Assembly: GCA_036898215.1 (NCBI GenBank) | Contig: CM072553.1 | Coordinates: 2,852,001-2,916,000, forward strand | Length of the DNA: 64,000 nucleotides | Reading direction: 5' to 3' | Origin: Platycarya strobilacea | Taxonomy: Eukaryota; Streptophyta; Magnoliopsida; Fagales; Juglandaceae | Part shown: positions 10,984 to 22,490 of the stretch, one piece after another | Layout: every line of letters starts with the position of its first letter | How positions within the stretch are numbered: the first letter of the stretch is position 1 | Notes under the pieces: model-generated | What the model was told of the DNA's origin: nothing | The model's input: the letters and a program-made list of their open reading frames with translations, nothing else | Databases searched by the model: none | Program-made: the position numbers and the translations under genes

Positions 10984-11342
10984 ATAGAACTTATGACATG
11001 TGACAACAAGGGATTTCTCAACGTTGAGTATTGGCTATATATATGATTTTACAATTTTGTCATTACAGAGGCAAGTATAAAATAGGAAGACAGGAAAGAC
11101 TGACGGGATCAGAAAATTTGGGAGAGCTGAATTTTAGGAAGAGAGACTAGAGAAATCTTGGCACAAAAGTCATGGTACAAGAAAAAGAAATGACATAACT
11201 TGGACGCACTTTTTGGGTTAAGTATATTATATATAGTCAGTTTAACATGCCATCCCAAACATTTAACATGACCGGCCCCCAATTATTACAAAGGTCCCAA
11301 AACTTATCACAACAAGACACATGTCGGAATAGTACTTACTAT

Positions 11343-11840
11343 TAGGTCTCGTTTGTTCACTTTTAAGGCATATGTTGGGAGTTCATTGACCAAAGAGGGC
11401 AAGCTGAGGTGGAAGGATTATTTTTCTTCAGACAATTTTTTCCCTTCGTTTAATGAGTGATATATATATATATGAGATGAGAATTTTGTGAATAGTAATA
11501 AAATAGTTTGAGGAGTGATATATAGTTAGAATTGATTATTTTTTGAATTTTGAGAAATGAGAGAGAGAAAGTTAAATAAAAAATATTATAAAGTTAAAAT
11601 ATTGTTAGAATATAATTTTATAATATATATATATTTTTTAAAGATTTAAAATTTTTGTTTTTGTTTTTTTTATTTTTTGTTTGAAAGTTCAGTAAAAATG
11701 TAATAATTAGTTTGAAAATGTTATAAAGATTAGTTTTGAAAATATTTATATTTGAGTGATGTTTGAAAAGAAGATCATGAGATGAGAGAATTTGGGGATG
11801 GAAATCTTTTCTAAACAAGGAGTGATGTTTGGCTCAGTTG
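11343..11840. mobile_element. MITE-like AT-rich element (GAGATGAG family)
   Basis: It begins near TTAGGTCTCGTTTGTTCA and ends near TTTTCTAAACAAGGAG, an imperfect inverted pair of the GGCC(T)TGTTTGG type. The interior reads GAGATGAGAATTTTGTGAATAGT, then GAGAGAAAGTTAAATAAAAAAT. The same interior occurs at 39028-39063 plus 40317-40640, where another element splits it. Confidence 0.45.
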
Positions 11841-12207
11841 TGTGTTGGTTGAGACATTAATGTATTCGATCGATCAAGTTCTGGGATGGGATGAGATCGA
11901 ACTTTTACATTATGAAAACAAGTCGGTCAAATATGTTTGGTTCAGGCATTGCATCGAACAGTTAGTATACACGGCCTTGTTTATTCGGAAGTTGCAATAT
12001 ATTAGTGCAGTGTATGTTTTGAATATGTTAGTGCAATGTTATGTTATGTACATATGAGGGGGTATTTATACAACATTCAGAGCTGAGGCCCTGGACAAAT
12101 AGATTATGAAAGTGAAGATAAGGGGTATTATGTCGAACAGAACTTATCTTTGTGCATGTAATGTTCAAATTTTTCAAGCTGTTGCTAGCAATCTAACAAA
12201 TTAATTT
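11841..12207 (-). other. 3' flank of DUF247 gene E
   Basis: Positions 12000-12207 match 6060-6310 (3' flank of copy C), with words such as GTTATGTACATATGAGGG and CTTTGTGCATGT. The more distal part (11841-12000) does not match the other copies, so the usual intron acceptor region is replaced here. Confidence 0.55.
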
Positions 12208-13656
12208 CTAAACATGAGGAGTGAAATAAAAAGGAATGCACATACCAGAATTTAATGCACAAAGCTTCTTCACATCTTCACAACTTGGATGATGGAGCAT
12301 ATAGTTTGTACGAGAGTGACCAGCAGCAGCAGTAGAAGCTATTCTCCAAGGAGTGCTGAAATAATCACGTTTCAAAGTAGCCTTCCAGGTATGCTTAGGG
12401 TTCTCATAGAATGCATTCAAATCTTCAAAAAAATCACAATAAGCGGAGTTCCTGCCATTATATACAACATTCGTGCCCAGGTTATTGAAAAAAGAAGCCA
12501 CTGCATTGCTGCTGCCAAGCCCATTAATGATGATTCGTTTTCTAATAAGTAAATCCACGTCTTTGGGAGTGTTGATTAGGAAACTCAATAGCACAATATA
12601 GTCTGTAAAACGTGAATCATATGGATAATGGCTTTGCTCAAATGCTATGACGTTTCGATAAATAGCCTCCGTCTGGTTATACAATTTGATGCATGGAATT
12701 TCCAATGTTCCATTGGTGAATTTCATGTCAAGTAAGCATTTGCTTGAGCCCACCTTAAACTTCACTCCAGCCTGATACAACTGGCTTGCAGTATATAAAT
12801 GATCAGCACCAACAATATATTTTTGTCGCAGCAGCTTTCTGGATGATGGAAGAAAAAATGCTCTTGCTAAATCAGCAAAATGTCTTGCATCCGCTTCAAG
12901 ATTTTGAGGCAATTTTCGGGCATGAAATCTCTCAAACAAATCAATGGCAAGTGCAGTGAAGGAAGGATACTCATCATCCGGTGCACATGCAAGGCTGAAT
13001 AATATATCAAGAACAAATAGAGGAAGTTGATTCTCAAGTAACTGCAAGTCCAACATCATTGCTTGCCACGATATTGGGTTTAACAGTATATGGTCCTCAA
13101 GAATAGCACTTTGTGATCCTTGGAAGCATAATCCATAGAAAAACTCAATAAGAAAGCAACCATCCACCAAAATTAGTTTCACAAAAGCATCACTGTTAAG
13201 TTTGATTCTTTCTGCATAACAAACGCGTACACTTTCTTCATGTAGCTTTATGGCGTTTACTAAAATCTCCACGTTAAAGTCAATTCGCTGCAGGAATCTC
13301 TTGAAATATTTTAGTTTCAACTTTTCCATGGGTTCTAATCTTTTGCTATCATGGTGGAAAGGCCCTATCGATATAACCTCAGGAGTATAGGCTTCCTCAT
13401 TCATTTTGCGAACACAGGTTGGAATCCTGTAAATACAACATGATGACTTGTGCGATATTGAGGGAGGCTCCAAGCTTTCAACCATTTCCTTGATACTATT
13501 TACCAACTCTCTATACTGATATCCATTTCCACCACTAAGAGTGTTTGCTTCCTCCCTTCGAGAGATTTTAGCATGATTTTTATTTCCATTTGTGATTGAA
13601 GCAGTACTTGCCACTTTTGGATGAATTTCTTGATGATCACTTATTGATTTTTCCAT
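12208..13656 (-). CDS. DUF247 (UPF0481) family protein, 482 aa; only intact frame, altered C-terminus
   Basis: Single uninterrupted frame from ATG at 13656. The DUF247 domain covers about residues 48-440: CCIYRIP (73-79), EEAYTPEVISIGPFHH (87-102), EKLKLKYFKRFL (111-122), FVKLILVDGCFLIEFFY (158-174), LLENQLPLFVLDILFSL (206-222), AGVKFKVGSSKCLLDMKFTN (296-315), KDVDLLIRKRIIINGLGSSN (365-384) and RDYFSTPWRIASTAAAG (430-446). Family members normally continue into a hydrophobic LLLLTL segment. Here a 14-nt deletion near 12319 shifts the frame, giving a polar tail (residues 447-482) without a membrane segment. A splice donor (CTG/GTATGT, 12245-12244) falls at residue 470, so the real C-terminus may differ. 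A TATA box lies about 170 nt upstream. DUF247 proteins are plant-specific; the function of this one is unknown. It may be expressed or may be a recent pseudogene. Confidence 0.8.
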   Translation of the reverse strand: MEKSISDHQEIHPKVASTASITNGNKNHAKISRREEANTLSGGNGYQYRELVNSIKEMVESLEPPSISHKSSCCIYRIPTCVRKMNEEAYTPEVISIGPFHHDSKRLEPMEKLKLKYFKRFLQRIDFNVEILVNAIKLHEESVRVCYAERIKLNSDAFVKLILVDGCFLIEFFYGLCFQGSQSAILEDHILLNPISWQAMMLDLQLLENQLPLFVLDILFSLACAPDDEYPSFTALAIDLFERFHARKLPQNLEADARHFADLARAFFLPSSRKLLRQKYIVGADHLYTASQLYQAGVKFKVGSSKCLLDMKFTNGTLEIPCIKLYNQTEAIYRNVIAFEQSHYPYDSRFTDYIVLLSFLINTPKDVDLLIRKRIIINGLGSSNAVASFFNNLGTNVVYNGRNSAYCDFFEDLNAFYENPKHTWKATLKRDYFSTPWRIASTAAAGHSRTNYMLHHPSCEDVKKLCALNSGMCIPFYFTPHV

Positions 13657-14520
13657 CTCACAGTTTGCTTCTTAATTGGCTTCCTCCCGGCCTGCTTACA
13701 CAAAGAAGAGTGACTACAATAGAATCCTACATATAATTTTGTGGGCAACAAATATTATAAGCGTACCAGCCACCATGACAAAAAACCTCATTATCAGTCT
13801 TTAAGTAAATTAACCATATCATATTATTTATAGGCCAAGCTAGAAAAATAATACCAAATCAGCAACCATGTATGTAACAAATTGAGTTCTTAGCTGATGA
13901 ACTACACATGATAAAAATGAAATAACATAATTAATTAATATCTCAATCAAAACGAAGAGGTCCAATCATGGTAACATGCATGAAATTAGGACAGAATTAA
14001 GAGGTTGCTCTTGGGTTGCATATTGCAGTTAGTAAGCCTAGCTAAAAATATAACAAAGATATCATTCATCATCTTGTGATTATCATTCTTTCCTAGTTTT
14101 ATTTCTTCATATAAAAAATATAAAAATTAATGATTCTCAAATAGGTGTAAATTAAAATACCAGATTATCGAACAAATTCAAAAAGAAAGAAAAAGAAGGT
14201 GATCATGGTGAGTGTTTTCTTTACCCAAACTGCATACGCTTTGGCTTTTGGTCGTCGATCGCCGTCTGCCTCTAATTTCTCGAACTGTCGGACAGATAAA
14301 TAAACAGTTGAAGCGAGCTGTGACCAGACGGAGACAATGAATTAGCTCCTCTCTGTTTAATTCTTTCTTTGTTTCTTTTTTCTTTGGAGTCAACGACCAA
14401 GAAAAAGAGATCATTAGATCTTGATTTCACCTACCACAGCATCACACGCAGGGACTTATTCATTATGAAAATGTCTAAACATCTATCGCCAACCTAAGAA
14501 GACTTGGATGGCCACGTACT
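13657..14520 (-). other. 5' flank of DUF247 gene E, duplicated elsewhere
   Basis: Positions 13740-13990 match the upstream flanks of copies A, C and D and a second flank at 34880-35110. Positions 14160-14520 match 23000-23340 and 37861-38033, with shared words such as GCCGTCTGCCTCTAATTTCTC and GAAGCTC plus GAGATCAT. No gene is seen; the open frame at 14178-14414 lies within this repeated, non-conserved sequence. Confidence 0.6.
13825..13832 (-). promoter_or_regulatory. Probable TATA box of DUF247 gene E
   Basis: TATAAATA on the minus strand, about 170 nt upstream of the start codon, in a flank conserved with copies A (3158-3165) and C (8866-8873). In copy D the same place reads GATAAATA (near 34195), a damaged version. 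Confidence 0.55.
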
Positions 14521-15379
14521 TTTCTAGATGAGTCTTGCTACGTACAATCGGCTATGCACAACCGCCGGGTAACCGAATTTGCCATCTAAAAAAATCAAAA
14601 ACGTAAAAGATGACTGAGCGAAAAGAAAGATATCTCATGAGAAGAGAAACACCCAAATCCCAAATCCATTTCGAAACCCATCTGTGAACAGAGAAGATAG
14701 ATACCATCTGTAAACCATTAGCAAATGTTTCTTGCATCTATAAACCATCTGCATTGTGTTTCCTTGAAAGTAGAACACTGACAGCAAACCAAAACTTGTA
14801 TGGCAAATTTTTTTTTTTGCCAGAATTATTAGATGTACAACTATAAGCAAAATCAACTCCTATCATCAAAAAGAAATGTCACAGCAAGCCATACCCATTA
14901 GATTTCCTACAAAACTCGTATACCCAAACAACTGGATTGGAAAATGAACAAAATCAGAAGATGCTCAGCACCCTAAAGGTTGATTGGATGAAGTGAAAGG
15001 CCCAGAATCCAAAATCTCTTATCCGAGCATAGAAATGAATCAAAATATTTCTACAAAGGAGAAAGAAGAGATAGTAGATTTTGGGTCTCCGTTTGCTGCT
15101 CCAAACCCAGTTTCTGACCTTTTATCTTTCCTCTTGATTCACTTTTCTGGATTCTTTTATTTGGTCTTTGAGCGGGTTTGTCTTTGTGATTTACCTGTTC
15201 AAGTATGGTCGTTGGAGAAAATAGCATGGTAAAGTTTAGATCTGAGTGCTTGGGAAGACGAAGAGAATCAGAGATGACGAAGGGGCTTCGATGTGGAGAA
15301 GACGAAGGGGATCCGATTCGTGCGTTTTGAGTCATCAAATGAAACGGGGCGTTTCTTCTCCGTATCGACAAAAAAAAAT
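14521..15379. other. Spacer without recognised gene
   Basis: Short open frames on both strands (for example 14984-15232 plus and 15051-15452 minus) show no recognisable motif. I see no repeat copies in the window. Confidence 0.4.
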
Positions 15380-15533
15380 GAGGAATGCTACCTACAGTCG
15401 TGAAATTACAAACGGCGTGCAGTTGCTTTAAAAAAAAAATTAATTTTTTCATATGAGTCCCATATATATTTACTTTTTTTCAAAACGACTGCACGCCGCT
15501 TGCAACTCCGTAATTACATCTTTCATTTCTCAA
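15380..15533. mobile_element. Foldback MITE, copy 1, about 0.15 kb
   Basis: Long imperfect terminal inverted repeats of about 50 bp nearly fill the element. The left arm has ACGGCGTGCAGTTGCTTT, and the right arm has GACTGCACGCCGCTTGCAACTCC. A second copy in the opposite orientation lies at 55391-55542. No coding capacity. Confidence 0.7.
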
Positions 15534-16051
15534 AAAAATATTGGTTGCAGTTAATATTTTATTATAATATATTTTTTTTATTTTTATAAATAAGATTGAG
15601 ATAAAATAAAATAAATTGAGATTAAAGTAAAAAATTAAATATTTTTATATGATTTTTGTATTGAGATTTAAAAAAATTAAAATTTTTGTATTATTTTATA
15701 TTAAATTTTGAAAAATATATAATAATTAAATAAGATAAAATGAAATAAAAACAAGTATTTCTTGTAAGCAATCTGGCCCTAAATTATTAGTGCAAAGCAA
15801 ACACTTGGCTCTCAGATTTATATTACAAAGTTTTAATAAATTCTTATTAACTAAAATTAAAGATAACTGCCCATAAAACATTAATTTTTTATATTTGAGA
15901 GTTTTTACACTACACACCAGCCACGTGACATTACTTAATTTAAAAGATAAATTTTAGAGTATAAAATCTTACAAATCAAATTATGTCAAGAGGGAAAACA
16001 TCAGTAACGCAGCTTGAGAATTTGAAAGTAAAGGGGCTGGGCAATCAATAG
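15534..16051. other. AT-rich spacer with MITE fragment
   Basis: Positions 15580-15760 are rich in AGATAAAATGAAATAA, a GAGATGAG-family MITE fragment. No gene. The 5-bp target duplication aatag of the next element is at 16047-16051. Confidence 0.5.
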
Positions 16052-16235
16052 TAATAAGTTTTACTTTTTCTATCTTTTTAATATAGTTACACGTGTATAT
16101 ACTTAGACAGATAAATTGGTATTTTTGTAATTAGATGAGAAGCAGCTTACTATATAAGCTGGATGCATTTACTATTCATTAATACAATACTGATGTTAAT
16201 TATTCTCTGGAAATTAGATTTCTCTACATTTAACA
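16052..16235 (+). repeat. 5' LTR of copia element
   Basis: 184 bp, TA...CA termini. It differs from the 3' LTR at roughly ten positions by eye, so the insertion is not recent. Confidence 0.88.
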
Positions 16236-16247
16236 TGGTATCAGATG
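16236..16247 (+). other. Primer binding site
   Basis: TGGTATCAGATG immediately follows the LTR, resembling the complement of the initiator Met-tRNA 3' end used by most plant copia elements. Confidence 0.75.
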
Positions 16248-16335
16248 TTAATACGAGTTTTTTAATTTCTCTTCGTTCCTCTTTGCGAAATTAGGGTTTT
16301 ACTTTACTCTTCGCTCGTTCTCATCTCTTTCCCTC

Positions 16336-17306
16336 ATGGCATCAGCGATTCCTTCTGCAAATATTGAATCTGATCCACAAAGTTCATAATTTCTCACCAA
16401 TGCCGATCATCCTGGCGCTCTTTTGGTGAGTGAGATACTGAGCAACAACAACTACCATTCTTGGTCTCGCTCAATGTTTCTCTCTTGGAAGGCGCGAAAT
16501 AATCTTGGATTTATCGACGGATCACTTCCTATTCCAAACAAGACTCATCAGCTGTTTTCTTCTTGGAACAAATGCGACACCATTGTCCTGTCCTTGCTTC
16601 TCAACTCTGTCTTCGAAGATCGCTAAGAGTGTAATCTACCTCGATTCCTCTCTGGAGATGTGGTTGGAGTTGAGGAACGGTTTTTGCAAGGTAACGGACC
16701 TCGAATCTTTGAACTCCAAATTGCTATTTCTGCTTTACAACAAGATCAGAGTGATGTTAGCACTTATTTCACGAATGTAAAGGTTCTATAAGATGAATTG
16801 CTAAATTATCGGCACTTGCCTGTTTGTAATTGTCGCGGCTGTTCTTGCAATTCTTCTAAGGTTTTTGCTCAATATCATCATCAATCTTATGTTATGACCT
16901 TTCTAATGGGATTGAATAATGTTTTTGAGATATGAGAGGTCAAATATTGATGATGGAGCATTTGCCTTCAATTAATAAGGCATTTTTTCTTGTTATACAA
17001 GAGGAGAGGCAACGACTTGTGAGTCACCAAGGTTCACCTTCTCTTTTTGTGGATTCAGTTGCCTTAGCTACCATATCTGAGAATTCTTTTAAGAATTCTA
17101 GAGGATATAGTTGTCCTCGACTACTTTTCAGTCACTGTGTTCTCACTGGTCATATTATTGATAAGTGTTACAAATTACACGGTTATCCACCTAACTACAA
17201 GTTTAAGGATAAGCCTAAAGCTAGTACGGCCTTTGCAAATTTAGTTCAGCAATCTTCTGTGGTTGATGACACTCCCTCCACCACTATGCCTATCACTGTG
17301 GATTAG
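16336..17306 (+). pseudogene. Copia gag, broken
   Basis: It starts MASAIPSANIESDPQSS, then a stop. It resumes with LLVSEILSNNNYHSWSRSM and ARNNLGFIDGSLPIP, the gag signature of this copia group. Frames shift near 16625 and 16790. A zinc-knuckle-like region remains around CVLTGHIIDKCYKLHGYPP (about 17140-17200). Non-functional. Confidence 0.8.
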
Positions 17307-17315
17307 TATCAACAA

Positions 17316-20026
17316 TTGCTGACTCTTCTCAAGCCTACTTCCTCTGCTGCTACTCCCTCAGCCAATATGGCTTTGGTTCTCGATTTCTTAGGTAATACTA
17401 CTCCATTTTGTCTTGCTGCACATTCCATTGCTTCATCTATTTGGATAATAGACAGTGGTGTCTCAGATTACATGGTCCACTCTACAAGTCTATATACCAA
17501 TCCACCTACTGCTGTGTCTTTTTCAGTTAAGCTACCAAATGGTACTTGTACTAATGTCACACACATTGGTGGCATTATTCTTAGTCCTACTCTCACTTTA
17601 ACAAATGTACTTTATGTTGAACCCAATGTTTCAAGTCTCGTATATACGTATAGATTTTGATGATAACAAATAAATTCAAGACTCAAACTTAAATTGTCTA
17701 CGCATGAAGGGAGCTAAGCACATCAAGAAATCAAGCATGAGCAAGAAGAAGAACAAGTCTACAAATGAAACTCATAGAGTAATTTTATACATCTCTTGAT
17801 AAAATTCGAAATTGGATTAAGGTTCAAAATTAATATTTTCTCATAAAATATCAAATTGCATTTTTTACATTTGCATAACATTATTAAAATGTTTAATTTT
17901 GAATTTTGAATTTTCACATATACATAAAAATTTGAATTTGTAAGATGATTGATTGTCATTTTTGACATGTGCATGTTTTGTTTGAAAATCTTGAAGGGTG
18001 GTTGTCAATTTTTTTTTTTTACAAATGCAAAAGATAGATGATTTTGTTTGAAAATATTGAAGGGTGGTTGTGTGTTTTTTTGACATATGCAAAAAGAATA
18101 TGATTTGGTTTGAAAAATAAATCATACTCATTTTGTCATGTATGAAAAGTAAAAGATTATGTTTGATTTCTTTGAAAAATGAATGGAGTTGTCTTTGACA
18201 AATATAAAAATGAGATGTTTTTATTTGAATATTTTAAAAAATGAATAGTGCTCTTATTTGACATGTGAACCTTTTTAAATTTGAATATGAAGACTCATTT
18301 GCCTATAAATAGCTTACTTAAGTTTTGCAAAAATTACAACAATAGCTTATATATCAATTGCTAAGTTTTGCATCATTCTTTCAAAGTCCTCATTCTCTCT
18401 TCTCTAAATTTTGTGTCTTAATTCTTGTTAAATTTGAGAGAAATATAAGTTGAGTTGTATTGTTCTTATTTCACTCATCGAGGCGTGTACTCTGATAATC
18501 TATCCACTATCAGCTCTTGTATTTGTAAGAGGGTGCGTATAACTTTTGTGTGTATAGAAGATATTCTACACATGGAATAGTTGAATCACCAAGTGTGAGG
18601 TAATTACAAGTGTAAAGGGTGTTCTACACAGATTCTTTGTAGCGGTGTTGCTCAAATGTGTAATAGGTTTCTATCTCCACCTAAAGGAGATTAAATAGTA
18701 AATTTGGGATCCTTAATGAGTAACTTGAGGCGAGGACGTAGGCAGTGGGGCTGAACCTCGTTAAAATGAGTTTGCTTCTTTTTGCCCTTACTCTTTATAC
18801 TTCTTGCTGCTTCGTATTTTGTTTATATTTTATATTGTGTATTTGTTTTATAAGTGTTAATTTTTTTAATATAACCAAATTCACCCCCCCTTTTGTATTA
18901 GTCATCTAGGAAACACTTTGTGTTCCTACTTTTTCATTCAATTTAATTTCAGTCAGCAAGTTTACCTCTTCCTTGAATTGCCGCTTAATTGTTCAAGCTG
19001 ACAAGTGCTTCTTGCAGGACCTAGTCACTTGGAAAATGATTGGGATAGGTGAATTGCAAAATGGCTTGTACAAGCTAACCACTTCAAATTTTTCTGCTAT
19101 ACACAGTGATTCTCCTTCCATTACTTGTGTTTTTGTTCTTTCTAGTGTAGCTTTAGGCATAATAGATTAGGACATCCATGTTTTTCTCGTCTACAGATTT
19201 TAGAAAAATAGATTCCTCATTTGTCTTCTAAATTTGATGCATGTACAACTTGTCCTATTGCTAAGCAAAAACGCTTGCCTTTTCCTGTTAGCAATAATAA
19301 ATGTACTGCTCATTTTCATCTATTGCATTGTGATATATGGGGTCCTATGTCAATTCTAACTAAAGATGGATTTAGATATTTTCTTTCCATAGTAGATGAC
19401 TTCTCTAGAGCAACTTCGATTTATCTAATGAAATCTAAATCTGGAACTGGTTTCCTATTATAGTCATTATTTGTTCGTGTAAAAACTCAATTTTCTGCCA
19501 AAATCATAATTCTGAGATATGATAATGGCCCTAAATTTGCCTTAAAATCTTTTCTTGCCTCCAAAGGGATCCTCCATCAATTAAGTTGTGTTGCTACTTC
19601 ACAACAAAATTATGTTCTGAAGCGCAAACATCAACATATTCTTAATGTGGCAAGATCTCTTTTTTTTCGTGCCAAAGTCCCCATCTGTTATTGGGGAGAC
19701 AGTGTTCTTACAGCTATTTATCTCATTAACAGAACACCTAGTCCTCTTCTTCAGAATAAAAGCCCTTTCGAACTTCTCCACAACAAACTTCCTTCATTTT
19801 CTCATCTCAAGGTGTTTGGGTGTTTATGTTTTGGTTCTACTCTATCTCATAATCAATCAAAATTCTCTCCTAGAGCTATAAAATCTGTTTTTCTAGATTA
19901 TCCCTCTGGTGTTAAGAGTTATAAATTATTAAACCTAGAAAATCAAACTTGCTACATTTCTAGGGATGTAGTACATGAAGATGTATTTCCTTTTGAAACT
20001 TCTTTAACAGCACCATTCTCAGAATA
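17316..20026 (+). pseudogene. Copia protease-integrase region, broken and split
   Basis: The protease motif IWIIDSGVSDYMVHS is near 17438-17480, with DSGV in place of DSGA. After the 1.3-kb insertion the frame resumes with LNCRLIVQADKCFLQD (18975 on). The integrase zinc-binding end (CTTCPIAKQKRLPF) and LLHCDIWGPM / FLSIVDDFSRAT are at 19221-19420, and the C-terminal SPLLQNKSPFELL, HLKVFGCLCFGSTLSHN and CYISRDVVHED are at 19647-20027. Several stops and frameshifts. Confidence 0.82.
17627..18929 (+). mobile_element. Solo-LTR-like insertion within the copia element
   Basis: The copia reading (VLYVEPN, then FSFNLISVSKF) is interrupted between 17627 and about 18929. The inserted segment starts TGTTTCAAGTCTCG, has a TATA box (CCTATAAATAGC) at about 18302-18313, and near its end has GAGGACGTAGGCAGTGG and TTCACCCCCCCTTTTG, phrases typical of plant LTR U5 ends and adjacent leader. 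No coding region. The ends are not exact: cccaa and cctac are only a weak target duplication. Tandem-like variants of a TTGAAGGGTGGTTGT phrase occur at 17992 and 18058. Confidence 0.6.
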
Positions 20027-20235
20027 ATCCTTCTGTTTCTTTTCCAATATCTGCTCCAAATTCTGATTTTGACATCCATTCATCTGATTCTATTTCGGTA
20101 CCACTACCAGAACCTCCAAATTTTGGTTCTATTCTAGTTTCCTCATCTAACACATAGCTTGATCCTCCTAGAAGGTCAACTAGAGAGAGATAATCTCCCT
20201 CATATCTTCAGGCATATCATTGTCAGTAGGCCACT

Positions 20236-21918
20236 TTGCAATTCATTGGATCTTGCCATCTGCCAACTGTTGGGCTCTCTCCTCAAAGTATGTCTCATCC
20301 TATTAGTGCCTCTTTGTCTTATGAAAAATTGTCCAATTCTCATAAGCATTTTGTTCTCACCACTTCAATTCTTTTTGAGCCCAAGACTTTCTCTCAAGTT
20401 GTTTCTTATCCTGAGTGGAGGGCTACTATGCAACCTAAAATTTCAGCCTTAGAGCAGAATCTTACATGGGATTTAATTCCATTAGCTACTGGGAAGCACC
20501 CTGTTGGATATAAATAGGTGTATAAATTGAAGTTTAACTCAGATGAGAGTGTTAAGAGGTATAAGGCTCGACTGGTAGCTAAATGATACACTCAATTGGA
20601 GGGTTTTGATTACCATGAAACTTTTAGCCCAGTGGCTAAACTCACAACAGTGAGACTTTTTCTGTCCATTGCCGCTGTCAATAATTGGAACATTATTCAA
20701 ATGGATGTGAATAATGTTTTCCTTAATGGAGACCTTCATGAAGAAGTTTATATGTTTTTGCCACCTGGTTTTGATAGCAAACGGGAGCAAAATCTAGTTT
20801 GTAAGCTTAAAAAGTCATTATATGGCTTAAAACAAGTTTCAAGACAGTGGTTTGACAAATTTTCTTCCACTATAATATCCGCTGGTTTCATTCAATCGAA
20901 ATTAGATTATTCTCTTTTCTCCAAGACTGAAGGAAAATCAATCATTATGCTTTTGGTCTATGTTGACGATATTTTAATAGCTAGCAATGATGTTGATGCT
21001 ATGGCTTCTTTGAAAGCATATCTGAATGATCATTTTAAGCTGAAAGATTTAGGCGCTTTGAAGTATTTTTTGGGGTTAAAGGCTGCTATATCTTCTAAAG
21101 GGATTTATTTGTGCTAAAGGAAATATTCCATGGAAATCACTGAGGACTGTGGTCTGCTTGGTTGTAAACCAGCCAATACTCCAATGGAACAACATTTAAT
21201 TCTTAACTCTAGTGACGGTGATGAGTTAGAAGATCCCTCTCAATATAGAAGATTGATTGGTAGATTGATATATTTGACTATGACAAGGCCAAATATCAAT
21301 TTTTTGTGCAAATGTTAAGTCAATTTATGAACAAATCCTGAAAATCACACATGGCAGCAGCTCACAGATTAGTCCAGTATGTCAAGAATACCATAGGTCT
21401 GGGCTTGTTTTTCTCTGCTTCTTCAAGTGATCCTCAGTTAAAGGTGTATGTAGATTCGGATTGGGCAGCATGCCCTAACACTAGGAGGCCTGTTACTGGT
21501 TTTACAATATTTCTAGGTGATAATTTGATCAACTGGAAGTCCACGAAGTAGCATACCATTTCTAGGTCTTCAGCTGAATCAAAATATAGGGCCTTAGCAG
21601 CAAATATATGTGAAGTAGTTTGGCTGAAAAAATTTGCTGATAGATTTTGGTATTAATCATTCTCAAGCTGCCTTGATGTATTGTGATTCACAAGCTGCAA
21701 TACACATATCATTTAACCCCTTATATCATAAAAGAACCAAACGTGTCAAGTTGGATTGTCATCTTGTAAGGGAGAAGTTGCAAGCTGGGATCATTAAATT
21801 GTTCCATGTGAAGTCAAATAATCAAATAGCAGATATTTTGACCAAACCTCTCAGATTGTACCAGTTTAATCACTTTATTGGCAAAATGGGACTATTAAAT
21901 ATAAGTAGTCCATCTTGA
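20236..21918 (+). pseudogene. Copia reverse transcriptase-RNase H, broken
   Basis: RT begins before 20440 (LEQNLTWDLIPL) and continues with EGFDYHETFSPVAKLTTVRL, IIQMDVNNVFLNGDL, KKSLYGLKQVSRQWFDKF and the catalytic YVDDILIAS (about 20960-20985). RNase H segments include YVDSDWAACPNTRRPVTGF (about 21450), DSQAAIHIS and HLVREKLQAGIIKLFHV (21680-21810), ending LLNISSPS at 21918. Stops at 20516, 20584, 21115, 21318 and 21549 break it into pieces. Confidence 0.88.
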
Positions 21919-21925
21919 AAGAGAG

Positions 21926-22108
21926 TAATAAGTTTTACTTTTTCTATCTTTTAATATAGTCACACGTATATATACTTAGACAGATAAATTGGTATTTTTG
22001 TAATTAGGTGAGAAGCAGCTTACTATATAAGCTGGATGTATTTACTATTCATTAATACAATACAGATGTTAACTGTTCTCTGGAAATTTGATGTCTCTAC
22101 ATTTAACA
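21926..22108 (+). repeat. 3' LTR of copia element
   Basis: 183 bp, TA...CA termini, preceded by a GAAAGAGAG polypurine tract and followed by target duplication aatag. Confidence 0.88.
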
Positions 22109-22113
22109 AATAG

Positions 22114-22449
22114 ATAAACTAATTATGTTTATCTATCCATCACAACATCAAAGTATGTAAATAGATAAGTAGAAAATTTCTATAATATTTGTGTTCAAAT
22201 GTAATTTTCGAAATACAATCAAAATGAAATTATTATATAGAAATACAACAAGATAAATAATTATGAGAGAAAATATAGATAATTTCTCATGAAGACAAGC
22301 CCATTATCCCAACAGTATCAATAATAACAAAGCTATAAATTTATATGTTCAAAACAAACAAAGACGCACAAAATTACTTCATTCAAATCCATCGGGTTGA
22401 TAGCATGGCCAACACTCTTTTGTTGCATGAAATTTATATCTACATATAA

Positions 22450-22490
<41 letters not shown>

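Larger units (their letters stand above)
16052..22108 (+). mobile_element. Ty1/copia element, decayed, TSD aatag
   Basis: Direct terminal repeats lie at 16052-16235 and 21926-22108, both starting TAATAAGTTTTACTTTT and ending CTCTACATTTAACA. The target duplication aatag is at 16047-16051 and 22109-22113. The primer site TGGTATCAGATG follows the 5' LTR directly, and a GAAAGAGAG polypurine stretch precedes the 3' LTR. Gag, protease, integrase, RT and RNase H homology follow in copia order but with many stops and frameshifts. A 1.3-kb foreign segment splits the protease-integrase junction. The LTR starts with TA rather than TG. Confidence 0.92.

Noticed and set aside
14178..14414. 78-residue minus frame upstream of DUF247 gene E
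   Set aside because: The region recurs at 23000-23340 and 37861-38033 without keeping the frame.
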